Positions 1 to 5,929 of a DNA stretch of 10,061 bases are shown here, piece after piece; position 1 is the first letter of the stretch; each line of letters starts with the position of its first letter. Source of the DNA: an uncultured Bacilli bacterium (GTDB taxonomy: Bacteria > Bacillota_I > Bacilli_A > RF39 > UBA660); the NCBI GenBank assembly GCA_949746915.1, contig CATKEA010000253.1, positions 1 through 10,061 on the forward strand, read 5' to 3'. The notes under the pieces are model-generated. The model saw only the letters and a list, made by a program, of their open reading frames with translations, was not told the origin of the DNA and ran no database searches. A program made the translations under genes and the position numbers.

Positions 1-420
1 AAAATAATAAAACATAATAACGAAATTACTGGCAAATTAACTATTCTAAAAATTGACAGTAAAACAAATCTTCCACTAAAAAATAATCCAGCATTTTTTA
101 AATTATACGACTATAAACAAAATAAATGGTTAGATAAGGAATACAAAACCAATGAAAATGGTATCCTAATCATAGACAACTTAAGTATTGGTAAATATAA
201 AATAATAGAAATTGAAGCACCAAATGGCTATGAAAATAAATATGATGAATACCAATTTGAAATAACTAAAGAAAACTTAAACATAAATCTAGAAATCCCA
301 AACGAAACCATATATGAAATACCAAATACATCTATACAACTAAAACTAATAACTATAGAAGAGATAATATATGACTATAAGAAAAAATATTTTTTTACTA
401 ACAATAATATTAATACTTAA
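1..420 (+). CDS. SpaA-fold surface (pilin-like) protein, 3' part only
   Basis: This is an open frame from the left edge to a TAA at 418-420, giving 139 residues; the 5' part lies outside the window. Residues about 10-103 read as one SpaA/prealbumin-like beta-sandwich: a GKLTILKID first strand, then TNENGILIIDNLSIGKYKIIEIEAPNG in two adjoining parts. The EAP-GY signature is typical of Gram-positive pilins and adhesins. Lys17, Glu70 and Asn101 sit where the Lys, catalytic acid and Asn of an intramolecular isopeptide bond are usually found (inferred, not proven). IPNTS (residues 107-111, bases 319-333) resembles a sortase sorting pentapeptide. The tail after it (IQLKLITIEEIIYDYKKKYF) is not the usual hydrophobic helix plus basic end. 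The last 50 bases overlap the sortase gene in another frame, suggesting translational coupling and a sortase-substrate relation. The fold assignment is firm; cell-wall anchoring is uncertain. Confidence 0.8.
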   Translation, partial: KIIKHNNEITGKLTILKIDSKTNLPLKNNPAFFKLYDYKQNKWLDKEYKTNENGILIIDNLSIGKYKIIEIEAPNGYENKYDEYQFEITKENLNINLEIPNETIYEIPNTSIQLKLITIEEIIYDYKKKYFFTNNNINT

Positions 421-919
421 TACCAATATCATTTCAATCAAAGAAAATGAGGAAAAAAATTCGACTCAAAATCTGGTAAAACAAATAACAACAAACAATA
501 TTATAACAACCAATATTGAAAAACCTATTGCTACAATAATAATTGATAAAATAAATCTAAAAGAAAAATTATATGCAATAGACAGTAAGCAAAACACAAT
601 AGAAAAACATGTAACATTTTTAAAAGAATCTGACTATCCAGATAAAGAAAATGGCACAGTTATCATATTAGCTCATTCTGGTACTGGAAAACTTGCTTAT
701 TTTAAAAACTTAGACAAACTTAAAATAAACGACAACGTAATTCTAAAATATGATAAAAACTACTACTACAAAGTTGTTAAAATTACTGAGCATACTAAAG
801 ACGGAACTCTCAGATTTAAAAAAAAACAAAATACAAGCCTATTAATCTTAACAACATGTAAACCACATGATAACAAAAAACAACTGACAATAATACTAGA
901 ACAACAAAAAAATCCTTAA
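371..919 (+). CDS. Sortase family transpeptidase, membrane-anchored
   Basis: This 182-residue protein is short for a sortase. An N-terminal hydrophobic anchor (about residues 6-22) is followed by a linker to about residue 50 and the sortase beta-barrel. The catalytic His lies in VIILAHSG (His102) and the catalytic Cys in LLILTTC (Cys163), matching the family's H and TLxTC motifs. Sortases cleave a sorting motif in a surface protein and transfer it to cell wall or to another pilin subunit. The Arg normally found some 8-12 residues after Cys is not evident: that stretch reads KPHDNKKQLTIILE, with Lys169, Lys170 and Gln171. A TAA at 365-367 in the same frame leaves ATG 371 as the start; the purine-rich AGAAGAGA upstream is a weak ribosome site. 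It overlaps the SpaA gene by 50 bases, so the two are probably one operon. The class is not assignable with confidence. Confidence 0.9.
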   Translation: MTIRKNIFLLTIILILNTNIISIKENEEKNSTQNLVKQITTNNIITTNIEKPIATIIIDKINLKEKLYAIDSKQNTIEKHVTFLKESDYPDKENGTVIILAHSGTGKLAYFKNLDKLKINDNVILKYDKNYYYKVVKITEHTKDGTLRFKKKQNTSLLILTTCKPHDNKKQLTIILEQQKNP

Positions 920-936
920 AATTTAAGGATTTTCTA
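906..936. terminator. Bidirectional terminator between convergent sortase and thioredoxin-like genes
   Basis: A perfect inverted repeat, AATCCTTAAA (911-920) and TTTAAGGATT (922-931), is flanked by an A-run on the left (906-912) and TTTTCT on the right. It therefore makes a hairpin followed by U-rich RNA on both strands. It overlaps the sortase stop codon (917-919) and lies just past the stop of the minus-strand gene (934-936). The stem is AU-rich, so termination may be leaky. Confidence 0.7.
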
Positions 937-1470
937 CTTTGTAATACTTTCAAAATGCTTTTCAATATTTTCTTTTCCAGAAATACGTTGAACAACCTTA
1001 CCCTTTTCAAACTTCAATAATGTTGGATTTTCTACCTTTAAATCTTTTATATTTGTAGGTTTATCAATAATTTTAGCATCTTTCTCTTTAAGAATTGTAG
1101 AATTAAAAGCTTTTTCTAAATCCACCATATAAACACTCAAAGCTTTATCTTTAGCAATATATGCATTTCTAAGAGACAAATACTTAGATGCACTATTATC
1201 AGTAAAATTATAATAAAGTACATAATAAGAAGAATTATATCTCGTAAAGGATTGACCAGCAACAATTTCATCATATTGAATCATAACATCTTTTGAAACA
1301 TTATCATTACTTGTTTTATTAAAATTAATCTCACCAGTTAAAATAGCAGTAGCAAAGTATATAATAGCAATTAAAATAACCACAGATACTAATATTTTTA
1401 CACCTTGCATTAATTCATTATTATAATTTGCTCTACCATATAGTGCCTTATTATTGTTTTTCTTTTTCAT
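934..1470 (-). CDS. Membrane-anchored thioredoxin-fold protein lacking the CXXC motif
   Basis: A 178-residue protein with a basic Asn/Lys-rich cytoplasmic N-terminus, one transmembrane helix (about residues 23-46) and an extracytoplasmic domain. That domain has thioredoxin landmarks: a strand YYVLYYNFT (82-90), a helix starting at 91, a strand LSVYMVDLE (111-119), and NPTLLKFEKGKVV (148-160), where Pro149 occupies the cis-Pro position. The protein has no cysteine at all, and the place of CXXC reads DNSASKYL, so it cannot be a thiol oxidoreductase. A structural, binding or chaperone-like role is inferred. An AGGTGGTG ribosome site at 1476-1483 supports the ATG at 1470. An extended -10 lies just upstream and the gene ends at the shared terminator, so it appears to be monocistronic. 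Existence of the gene is near certain; the fold assignment is by motif only. Confidence 0.8.
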   Translation of the reverse strand: MKKKNNNKALYGRANYNNELMQGVKILVSVVILIAIIYFATAILTGEINFNKTSNDNVSKDVMIQYDEIVAGQSFTRYNSSYYVLYYNFTDNSASKYLSLRNAYIAKDKALSVYMVDLEKAFNSTILKEKDAKIIDKPTNIKDLKVENPTLLKFEKGKVVQRISGKENIEKHFESITK

Positions 1471-1489
1471 GTAAACACCACCTAAATTG

Positions 1490-1498
1490 ATTATAGCA
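1490..1498 (-). promoter_or_regulatory. Extended -10 promoter of the thioredoxin-like gene
   Basis: On the minus strand the sequence reads TGCTATAAT, a consensus extended -10 (TGnTATAAT), with TATAAT at 1490-1495. The -35 position is only TTTATT (about 1513-1518), which suits an extended -10 promoter. The predicted start, near 1483, would leave a very short leader beginning at the AGGTGGTG ribosome site. Confidence 0.5.
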
Positions 1499-1593
1499 CA
1501 AAGGTCCTATAAAATAAAGAAAAATAATATGTTAATACACGTTTTAAAAGCTTTTAATAATAAAAAAGAAAAAGAAGCACAAACTATAGATAG

Positions 1594-1620
1594 AAAAACG
1601 TATGACAAAATCATACGCTT
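1594..1620 (-). terminator. Terminator of the lipoprotein gene
   Basis: A perfect 7-bp stem, CGTATGA (1599-1605) and TCATACG (1611-1617), with a 5-base loop lies 13 bases past the lipoprotein stop. On the minus strand it is followed by TTTTTCT (from 1598 down). This is a standard intrinsic terminator. The rest of the gap between the lipoprotein and the thioredoxin-like gene holds only that gene's promoter. Confidence 0.75.
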
Positions 1621-1629
1621 TAAAAAAAT

Positions 1630-2727
1630 TTATTTCATCGTTGGAATAACATTAACACTTCTAGCAACATCTAACAATTCATCCTGACTCATAACATCAC
1701 TAACTAAATAATAATCTACTCCTCCACTAGTCCATGTAATAGAATTATCACTTAAAGCACCAACTGTATCTATTAATAGAAAAGGTTCTCCATAAGTAGG
1801 TATTATTGAAAATTCTTCTTCTACTGTAGCAGTTTCCTCAACTAGTAAGAAAGGTTTTTCACCATCAAAAGTCATAATGACACGTTCTCCATTGTTCTTC
1901 TTAACTTTTTCTTCACTAGTAAGCTTTGTACCACTTGGTATATAAAGTGGATATATTATATCACTTAAACCACCAGTAGCACTAGAAGACGAATCAGGAG
2001 TTGTCGATGGACTTGGTGATGGACTTGGCGTAGAAGATGAATCAGGAGTACTTGATGGACTTGAACTACCTGATGGACTTGGTGATGGACTCGGAGAAAC
2101 ACCAGATTCACCCATAATATTATTTAAATCAAAAGTACTATCACTAATATCTGGATCCATATCTATATTATTAAACATCATTTTCATCAACGGAATATCA
2201 GCTTCATCTAAAACAGACACCTGTTCTAACACTAAATCTTTATTAAAGAAAACTTCTTGCTTTACCAATCTTCTATTATTAGGATAATTAACAGCAGTCG
2301 TATATACATAACCGTCATCTTTTTCTACTAAAGAACGTTCTTTATCATTAACAATATCCTCTACTATAGACTGTAACAAATAGATTTGCGAATTATTATA
2401 TGGCCAATCACTTTGAAATTTAAAACTTTTATTAAGAGAAGGTGTAAGAACATATACCCCATCGTTATTTTTTAAAATTATTTGCTCATGATTATTTGCT
2501 TTATTTTTTAAACTAACTTTAAATTTATCCTTTTTTTGAAAAATTACAGATACATCATAGTTATATGTATCATCATTATTAGTAATTTGTAAGTCTCCAT
2601 CTAACTTGTAAGCCTTTGGATTCTTATATTTATCCTCTATACTTTTCAAAACATCTTTACCACCAATACCGAAACAACCTGTTGTAAAAAGGCAAAGACA
2701 AAAAATAAATAAGATAACTTTTTTCAT
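1630..2727 (-). CDS. Lipoprotein, LolA/GerS-like domain plus Ser/Pro linker and C-terminal DUF4367-like domain
   Basis: A 365-residue protein with a lipoprotein signal peptide (MKKVILFIFCLCLFTTGC) whose lipobox FTTGC puts the lipidated Cys at 18. Residues about 24-205 (KAYKLDGDLQITN, VIFQKKDKFKVSLKN, TFDLNN) look like the LolA-type half-barrel of Gram-positive lipoproteins such as GerS and YdcC, which bind hydrophobic ligands or assist envelope proteins. Residues about 207-250 are an almost pure Ser/Pro/Thr linker. Residues about 258-360 form a second domain ending GGVDYYLVSDVMSQDELLDVARS, like the DUF4367/MucB C-terminal type. AAGAGGTG seven bases before ATG 2727 is a good ribosome site. The gene has its own promoter and terminator. 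GerS acts in spore germination, but nothing here shows that this organism sporulates, so a general envelope lipoprotein is the safer call. Confidence 0.8.
   Translation of the reverse strand: MKKVILFIFCLCLFTTGCFGIGGKDVLKSIEDKYKNPKAYKLDGDLQITNNDDTYNYDVSVIFQKKDKFKVSLKNKANNHEQIILKNNDGVYVLTPSLNKSFKFQSDWPYNNSQIYLLQSIVEDIVNDKERSLVEKDDGYVYTTAVNYPNNRRLVKQEVFFNKDLVLEQVSVLDEADIPLMKMMFNNIDMDPDISDSTFDLNNIMGESGVSPSPSPSPSGSSSPSSTPDSSSTPSPSPSPSTTPDSSSSATGGLSDIIYPLYIPSGTKLTSEEKVKKNNGERVIMTFDGEKPFLLVEETATVEEEFSIIPTYGEPFLLIDTVGALSDNSITWTSGGVDYYLVSDVMSQDELLDVARSVNVIPTMK
1988..2095 (-). repeat. Degenerate tandem repeats encoding the Ser/Pro/Thr linker
   Basis: The plus strand carries repeated GATGGACTTG units at about 2005, 2018, 2053, 2071 and 2083. 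There is also a larger duplication: GAATCAGGAGT occurs at 1991 and again at 2039, each followed by a run of these units. They encode the SPSPSPS and TPDSSS blocks of the lipoprotein linker. Repeats of this kind readily change copy number; all units here keep the reading frame. Confidence 0.7.
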
Positions 2728-2758
2728 TTTTTCACCTCTTAAATTTTACTTTCATTTA

Positions 2759-2764
2759 ATTATA
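2759..2764 (-). promoter_or_regulatory. -10 element of the lipoprotein promoter
   Basis: The minus strand carries a perfect TATAAT 30-odd bases before the start codon. With 17-base spacing the -35 would be TGAATA at 2782-2787, a weak match that lies inside the 18-bp palindrome at 2779-2796. Confidence 0.5.
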
Positions 2765-2778
2765 TGGATACAAAAATC

Positions 2779-2796
2779 AATTATTCATGAATAATT
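2779..2796. promoter_or_regulatory. Perfect 18-bp palindrome, candidate operator between divergent genes
   Basis: AATTATTCATGAATAATT is a perfect inverted repeat centred at 2787/2788. It lies between the divergent lipoprotein (start 2727) and DUF378 (start 2848) genes. It covers the predicted -35 of the lipoprotein promoter, a typical place for a dimeric repressor. There is no T-tract and no loop, so it is not a terminator. In such AT-rich DNA short palindromes occur by chance, but 18 bp with a central TCATGA is uncommon. Confidence 0.4.
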
Positions 2797-2833
2797 TACA
2801 CAAATTTGATTATCATAATAATGAAAAAATATA

Positions 2834-2842
2834 AGAGGAGGC
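2834..2842 (+). promoter_or_regulatory. Ribosome binding site fixing the DUF378 start
   Basis: AGAGGAGGC ends five bases before ATG 2848. It selects this ATG over upstream in-frame ATGs at 2806 and 2821, which lack any ribosome site and would add a run of Ile, Lys and Arg that the family does not have. Confidence 0.8.
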
Positions 2843-2847
2843 AGAAA

Positions 2848-3042
2848 ATGAAAACAATACAAAAAATAGCATTAGTATTAACAATTATTGGAGCACTAAA
2901 TTGGGGTCTTATGGGATTCTTTGAATTTAACTTAGTAGCTTCATTATTTGGAGCAGACACAGTAATAACAAGAATTGTATATTCCTTAGTAGGTATATGT
3001 GGAATAATTAATGTAGGTCTTTTATTTGAAGACATAGACTAA
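2848..3042 (+). CDS. DUF378 family small membrane protein (YuzA-like)
   Basis: This 64-residue protein has two hydrophobic helices. Residues 5-21 plus IGALNWGLMGFFEFNLV contain the family hallmark GALNWGL-G, and residues about 43-60 (RIVYSLVGICGIINVGLLF) form the second helix. Length, the LNWG motif and the closing LVGICGI segment all match DUF378, a family of small inner-membrane proteins of unknown function found widely in Firmicutes. The start is set by the strong AGAGGAGGC site. It is transcribed divergently from the lipoprotein gene and converges on cdaR, sharing a terminator. I see no clear -35/-10 pair upstream; the region just before it is uniformly AT-rich. The family call is secure and the function unknown. 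Confidence 0.9.
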   Translation: MKTIQKIALVLTIIGALNWGLMGFFEFNLVASLFGADTVITRIVYSLVGICGIINVGLLFEDID

Positions 3043-3083
3043 AAAAGCAACTAGCATTTAATCTGAAATGCTAATTGCTTTTT
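3042..3083. terminator. Strong shared terminator between DUF378 and cdaR genes
   Basis: A long stem, AAAAAGCAA-C-TAGCATTT (3042-3059) with AAATGCTA-A-TTGCTTTTT (3066-3083), encloses the six-base loop AATCTG. The one non-complementary position (C3051 opposite A3074) is a C-A mismatch in plus-strand RNA but a U-G wobble in minus-strand RNA, so the hairpin is complete only in the cdaR transcript. Runs of A and T on the two sides supply a U-tract in either direction. The stem contains the cdaR stop codon (3071-3073) and its last three or so codons. Confidence 0.85.
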
Positions 3084-4420
3084 GTTATTTTTATTCTTAC
3101 TTTCTTAGTTTTTGATTCATAAGTTAAACGAATATCGCCACCAACAGCAATTACTTCTGCTTCAACTTCACCTTCTGTATTATAACCAGATAAATCAACT
3201 TCAGCTCTAAGAGTAGTTAAATCTAAAGAATCAATAACAGATTTACTTCCCTTTACGATAATTGTAACCTCACTATCAGCTGCACTAGAAGCCTGTGGTG
3301 AGAATTTTGGATCAAGATTTATCGGATAAATCTTAACACCAGAAATTTCCTTAGTTACAACATCATCAAGTGTAACACTAATATTCAAAGTTTTAACACT
3401 AAGATCTCTAACACCAGATGGTTTCGTCAAATTTTTATTAAACTCTTTGTCTTTATCTAAACCACTTACATCAAGCTTAACCTCTAAAGCTTCTATCTTA
3501 TCTAACACACTTTGATTACCATAAACAATAACTGTACTATGATTAACAGTAATATTACTTATTGACTTACCAAATGCCAACTCACCAGTTGGAACAACTT
3601 TAATAGGTACTTCCTTACTTGGAGAAGCTATCTCTACTTGAACATCAACTGTTTCAGGAACAATTTCAACATCTATTATCTGTCCTTTTGCATCATAAGC
3701 AATAAGTGGAATATCCTTTAATGTAAACTTACCAGCAGCTGGTTTATTAATACTATCAATATCAACAAGTGCTTTAACAGTAGCAACTTGTTTTAATTTA
3801 TATTCAGGGCCCTTAATAATAACATCATTTCTATTCAACTCAACATTATTTATTACAAATTTACTGTCCAAATTATCTTTATGCAACAAATCATAATCAA
3901 GCTCTCTAGTAGCTGATACCTTCTCATAAATAACAATTGATGCATTAGAAGGATCTATTTTATAATCTAAAGATGCCAAGTCTTGACTATATTTAAGTTT
4001 AACTGTATGACTTCCTGGTTTTAAACCACGTAAATCAACACTAACACTACTAGATGGATATTGTTTTGCTAAATATAAATTCCATTTTCTACCAATAAGT
4101 GTAATATCAACAGTACTTGGTAGACCCTCAACAACATAAGCCTCTTCATTATATATTGCAGTTACTGGTCTCCCATAAAGTATCTCAGCAGATTTATTTA
4201 CTAAAGAATCCGAATTCTTATCAACTACTAAAAATATCGTAAAAGCACAAATCAATGATATTACTATTAACGTTTGTTTTCTATTAATAAATTTTTCTAG
4301 ACTTTTACTATTTTCTCCAACTCTATCAGTTACAAATAAGATAAGTTTCGTTATAGGAGTTATCAAACACTTATCAAAGAATGATAAAAATTTTCTCAAT
4401 ATCTTACTTATCTTCATCAT
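3071..4420 (-). CDS. cdaR: CdaR, YbbR-repeat regulator of the c-di-AMP cyclase
   Basis: About 449 residues from the chosen start. A short cytoplasmic segment is followed by one transmembrane helix (TLIVISLICAFTIFLVV) and a long extracytoplasmic part built from about four YbbR-type beta repeats. The repeats show the recurring V-V-V-L-G/V-P--V-I/V pattern, e.g. EGLPSTVDITLIG, VIIKGPEYKL, VIVYGNQSVLDKIEAL and IIVKGSKSVIDSL. Three or four repeats are usual for CdaR, which binds and modulates CdaA at the membrane. The gene overlaps cdaA, as in other Firmicutes. Start: ATG 4432 is possible, but GAGG at 4427-4430 is six bases before ATG 4420, which I prefer; ATG 4417 is a third option. No glmM follows: the transcript ends in a strong terminator at the stop codon. 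Confidence 0.93.
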   Translation of the reverse strand: MMKISKILRKFLSFFDKCLITPITKLILFVTDRVGENSKSLEKFINRKQTLIVISLICAFTIFLVVDKNSDSLVNKSAEILYGRPVTAIYNEEAYVVEGLPSTVDITLIGRKWNLYLAKQYPSSSVSVDLRGLKPGSHTVKLKYSQDLASLDYKIDPSNASIVIYEKVSATRELDYDLLHKDNLDSKFVINNVELNRNDVIIKGPEYKLKQVATVKALVDIDSINKPAAGKFTLKDIPLIAYDAKGQIIDVEIVPETVDVQVEIASPSKEVPIKVVPTGELAFGKSISNITVNHSTVIVYGNQSVLDKIEALEVKLDVSGLDKDKEFNKNLTKPSGVRDLSVKTLNISVTLDDVVTKEISGVKIYPINLDPKFSPQASSAADSEVTIIVKGSKSVIDSLDLTTLRAEVDLSGYNTEGEVEAEVIAVGGDIRLTYESKTKKVRIKITKSN

Positions 4421-5219
4421 AATCATCCTCATCTATATCTTCTTGTTCATCTTGTTTAGGTCTCAACTCGTCGATTAACATCATTCTAACATCGTCTAAA
4501 GACAAATTATAAAATAAGTCTCCTTTTACAGCAATAGAAATTCTTCCTGTTTCTTCACTTACAACAACACTTATTGCATCAGTTTCCTCAACAATACCTA
4601 ATGCTGCTCTATGCCTTGTTCCAAATTTCTTATTTACTTTTGAACTATTACTTGTTGGAAAAACAGCACCAGCACAAGTAATTTTATCACCTTGAATAAT
4701 TACACCACCATCATGTAATGGATTATTAGGAAAGAAAATTGAAATAAGTAAATCACTAGACAAATCAGCATAAATCTTTTTTGCTTTATCTATATAGTCA
4801 CTTAAACTAATATCCCTCTCTAATACAATAAGCGCACCAATACGAGCTTTACGCAAATAATCTATTGCCTGCACTAGTTCATAAACTAAACGTTCTCTTT
4901 CATCAACAGTTAATACTTTATGTCTACCAAGTAACTGAGTTCTACCCAACTGCTCCAAAACTGTCCTAATTTCTGGCTGAAAAATTATAATTAATGCAAG
5001 TGGTCCCCACATAATTACATATTCAAGTAAAAGTCCAATAGTTGTAAGACCAACCCAATCACTTACGAGTTTTAAAATTAAAATTATAAGAACACCTTTA
5101 AACAACAACGTTAATTTAACGTTATTACGAATATTCTTTAAAATATAATAAACCATTAACCATACTAAAGATATATCAATAATATGCTTAACAATTAATA
5201 CCAAACTATCTAGCGTCAT
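4404..5219 (-). CDS. cdaA: CdaA, membrane diadenylate cyclase (c-di-AMP synthase)
   Basis: This 271-residue protein makes cyclic di-AMP from two ATP, the second messenger controlling potassium and osmolyte transport and cell-wall stability. Three N-terminal hydrophobic helices (about 5-27, 36-56 and 60-80) lead into the conserved QPEIR segment and the DAC domain (about 95-250). The catalytic motifs are intact: PLHDGG (Asp170-Gly172) and GTRHRAALG (Arg202-Arg204), followed by SEETGRISIA. Length and layout are those of CdaA. The last 18 or so residues (DEQEDIDEDDYDEDK) are strikingly acidic. ATG 5219 is preceded by AAGGAAG, about ten bases upstream. It has its own promoter (5257-5286) and is cotranscribed with cdaR, which starts inside its 3' end. 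Confidence 0.97.
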   Translation of the reverse strand: MTLDSLVLIVKHIIDISLVWLMVYYILKNIRNNVKLTLLFKGVLIILILKLVSDWVGLTTIGLLLEYVIMWGPLALIIIFQPEIRTVLEQLGRTQLLGRHKVLTVDERERLVYELVQAIDYLRKARIGALIVLERDISLSDYIDKAKKIYADLSSDLLISIFFPNNPLHDGGVIIQGDKITCAGAVFPTSNSSKVNKKFGTRHRAALGIVEETDAISVVVSEETGRISIAVKGDLFYNLSLDDVRMMLIDELRPKQDEQEDIDEDDYDEDK

Positions 5220-5256
5220 CTAAAACATCTTCCTTTCTAGATTAATATACTATCTT

Positions 5257-5286
5257 ATTATAACAAAAAAAGATATCTTTAGTAAA
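5257..5286 (-). promoter_or_regulatory. Promoter of the cdaA-cdaR operon
   Basis: The minus strand reads TTTACT (5281-5286), an 18-base spacer and TATAAT (5257-5262), with TG one base before the -10 (TGTTATAAT), an extended -10. A 12-base palindrome, AAAGATATCTTT (5269-5280), fills much of the spacer and may take part in the terminator of the gene before. Confidence 0.6.
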
Positions 5287-5293
5287 TACCTTT
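5264..5293 (-). terminator. Possible weak terminator of the single-pass tail protein gene
   Basis: On the minus strand AAAGGTAT (5293-5286) can pair with ATATCTTT (5276-5269), with one G-U pair and a nine-base loop, followed by TTTTT. It lies about 20 bases past the stop at 5313 and overlaps the cdaA promoter. Pairing is weak, so some readthrough into cdaA is likely. Confidence 0.35.
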
Positions 5294-5312
5294 ATCCAAT
5301 TAAAATATATTC

Positions 5313-5879
5313 TTAATTAATATCTATTATTTCTGGAACTACTGCTGCATCAGTAGAAACAGTATTAATAACTGGTTGTGATGCATTATCTACTGGAACA
5401 GATTCCAAACTTTCACTAGCCACAATTTGTGGAATAGCATTTTCAACAGGTTGAACAATTTGCTCTACTTGACTAGTAACTGGAATATTTTGACTAGCAC
5501 TAACATCAATCACTTCTTTTGAAATTTGTTCAACAGAAGTACTAACATTAGACACAGTAGTATCAGCAGTAGAACCAAAATCAATAAAATTAGATTCCTC
5601 AGTTGGTCGATTAACAGAAGCATCATCAGATATAACCACACTACCAGTTATATTAGTAGCTGCGTTAGCATTAGTATTAGTAACAACCTCTTTATTAGTA
5701 ACAGGAGCACCATTACTGTCAGCAATAACAACAGTTTTTTCTGACTCTTCCTTTGCAATTTTTGCCTTTTCCATTATAAAACCAATTATTGCCATAATTA
5801 GAATCAAACAAATAACAACAACAACATAATACAATCCACCATCTAACGTATCACGAAAAAAACCAATTATAAAATCCAT
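5313..5879 (-). CDS. Unknown single-pass membrane protein with long Ser/Thr/Val/Asn-rich tail
   Basis: A 188-residue protein I do not recognise. A short N-terminus (MDFIIGFFRDTLDGG) precedes one transmembrane helix, YYVVVVICLILIMAIIGFI (about 17-35), then a charged stretch EKAKIAKEESEK. The remaining 140 residues are low-complexity, rich in Val, Ser, Thr, Asn and Ala with scattered acids, and probably disordered. The Lys-rich stretch after the helix suggests the tail is cytoplasmic (positive-inside rule, inference). Start: a GTG at 5888 is in frame, but AGGGTG lies over it, six bases before ATG 5879, so ATG is chosen. The tail has no Cys, Trp or Tyr and no visible binding motif. It sits between the MBL hydrolase and cdaA and has its own TTGACA -35. 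Coding is supported by an open frame with a sensible promoter and ribosome site. Confidence 0.75.
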   Translation of the reverse strand: MDFIIGFFRDTLDGGLYYVVVVICLILIMAIIGFIMEKAKIAKEESEKTVVIADSNGAPVTNKEVVTNTNANAATNITGSVVISDDASVNRPTEESNFIDFGSTADTTVSNVSTSVEQISKEVIDVSASQNIPVTSQVEQIVQPVENAIPQIVASESLESVPVDNASQPVINTVSTDAAVVPEIIDIN

Positions 5880-5904
5880 AAGTATCACCCTTTATTCTTA
5901 TATA

Positions 5905-5929
5905 AATATGATACCATTATTAATGTCAA
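5905..5929 (-). promoter_or_regulatory. Promoter of the single-pass tail protein gene
   Basis: A perfect -35, TTGACA, is read on the minus strand at 5924-5929, overlapping the last codons of the MBL gene. The -10 is imperfect: TTTATA or TATATA 17-19 bases downstream. The AGGGTG ribosome site and ATG 5879 follow. Confidence 0.45.

Noticed and set aside
816..1010. Minus-strand open frame across the sortase 3' end
   Set aside because: It runs through the bidirectional terminator, is antisense to the sortase and has a biased hydrophobic composition from AT-rich DNA.
1487..1687. Plus-strand open frame of 66 codons
   Set aside because: It begins in the promoter of the thioredoxin-like gene, runs through the lipoprotein terminator and then antisense to the lipoprotein's 3' end, and has no ribosome site.
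1988..2095. CRISPR-like or direct-repeat array
   Set aside because: The repeats are short, irregular, coding in frame and have no unique spacers of constant length.
2796..3035. Minus-strand open frame opposite the DUF378 gene
   Set aside because: The plus-strand DUF378 protein is a clear family member with a strong ribosome site, so the antisense frame is a shadow.
5526..5744. Plus-strand frame rich in Ser, Ile, Asn and Arg
   Set aside because: It is antisense to the low-complexity tail of the single-pass protein, and its composition simply mirrors that repeat-like DNA.
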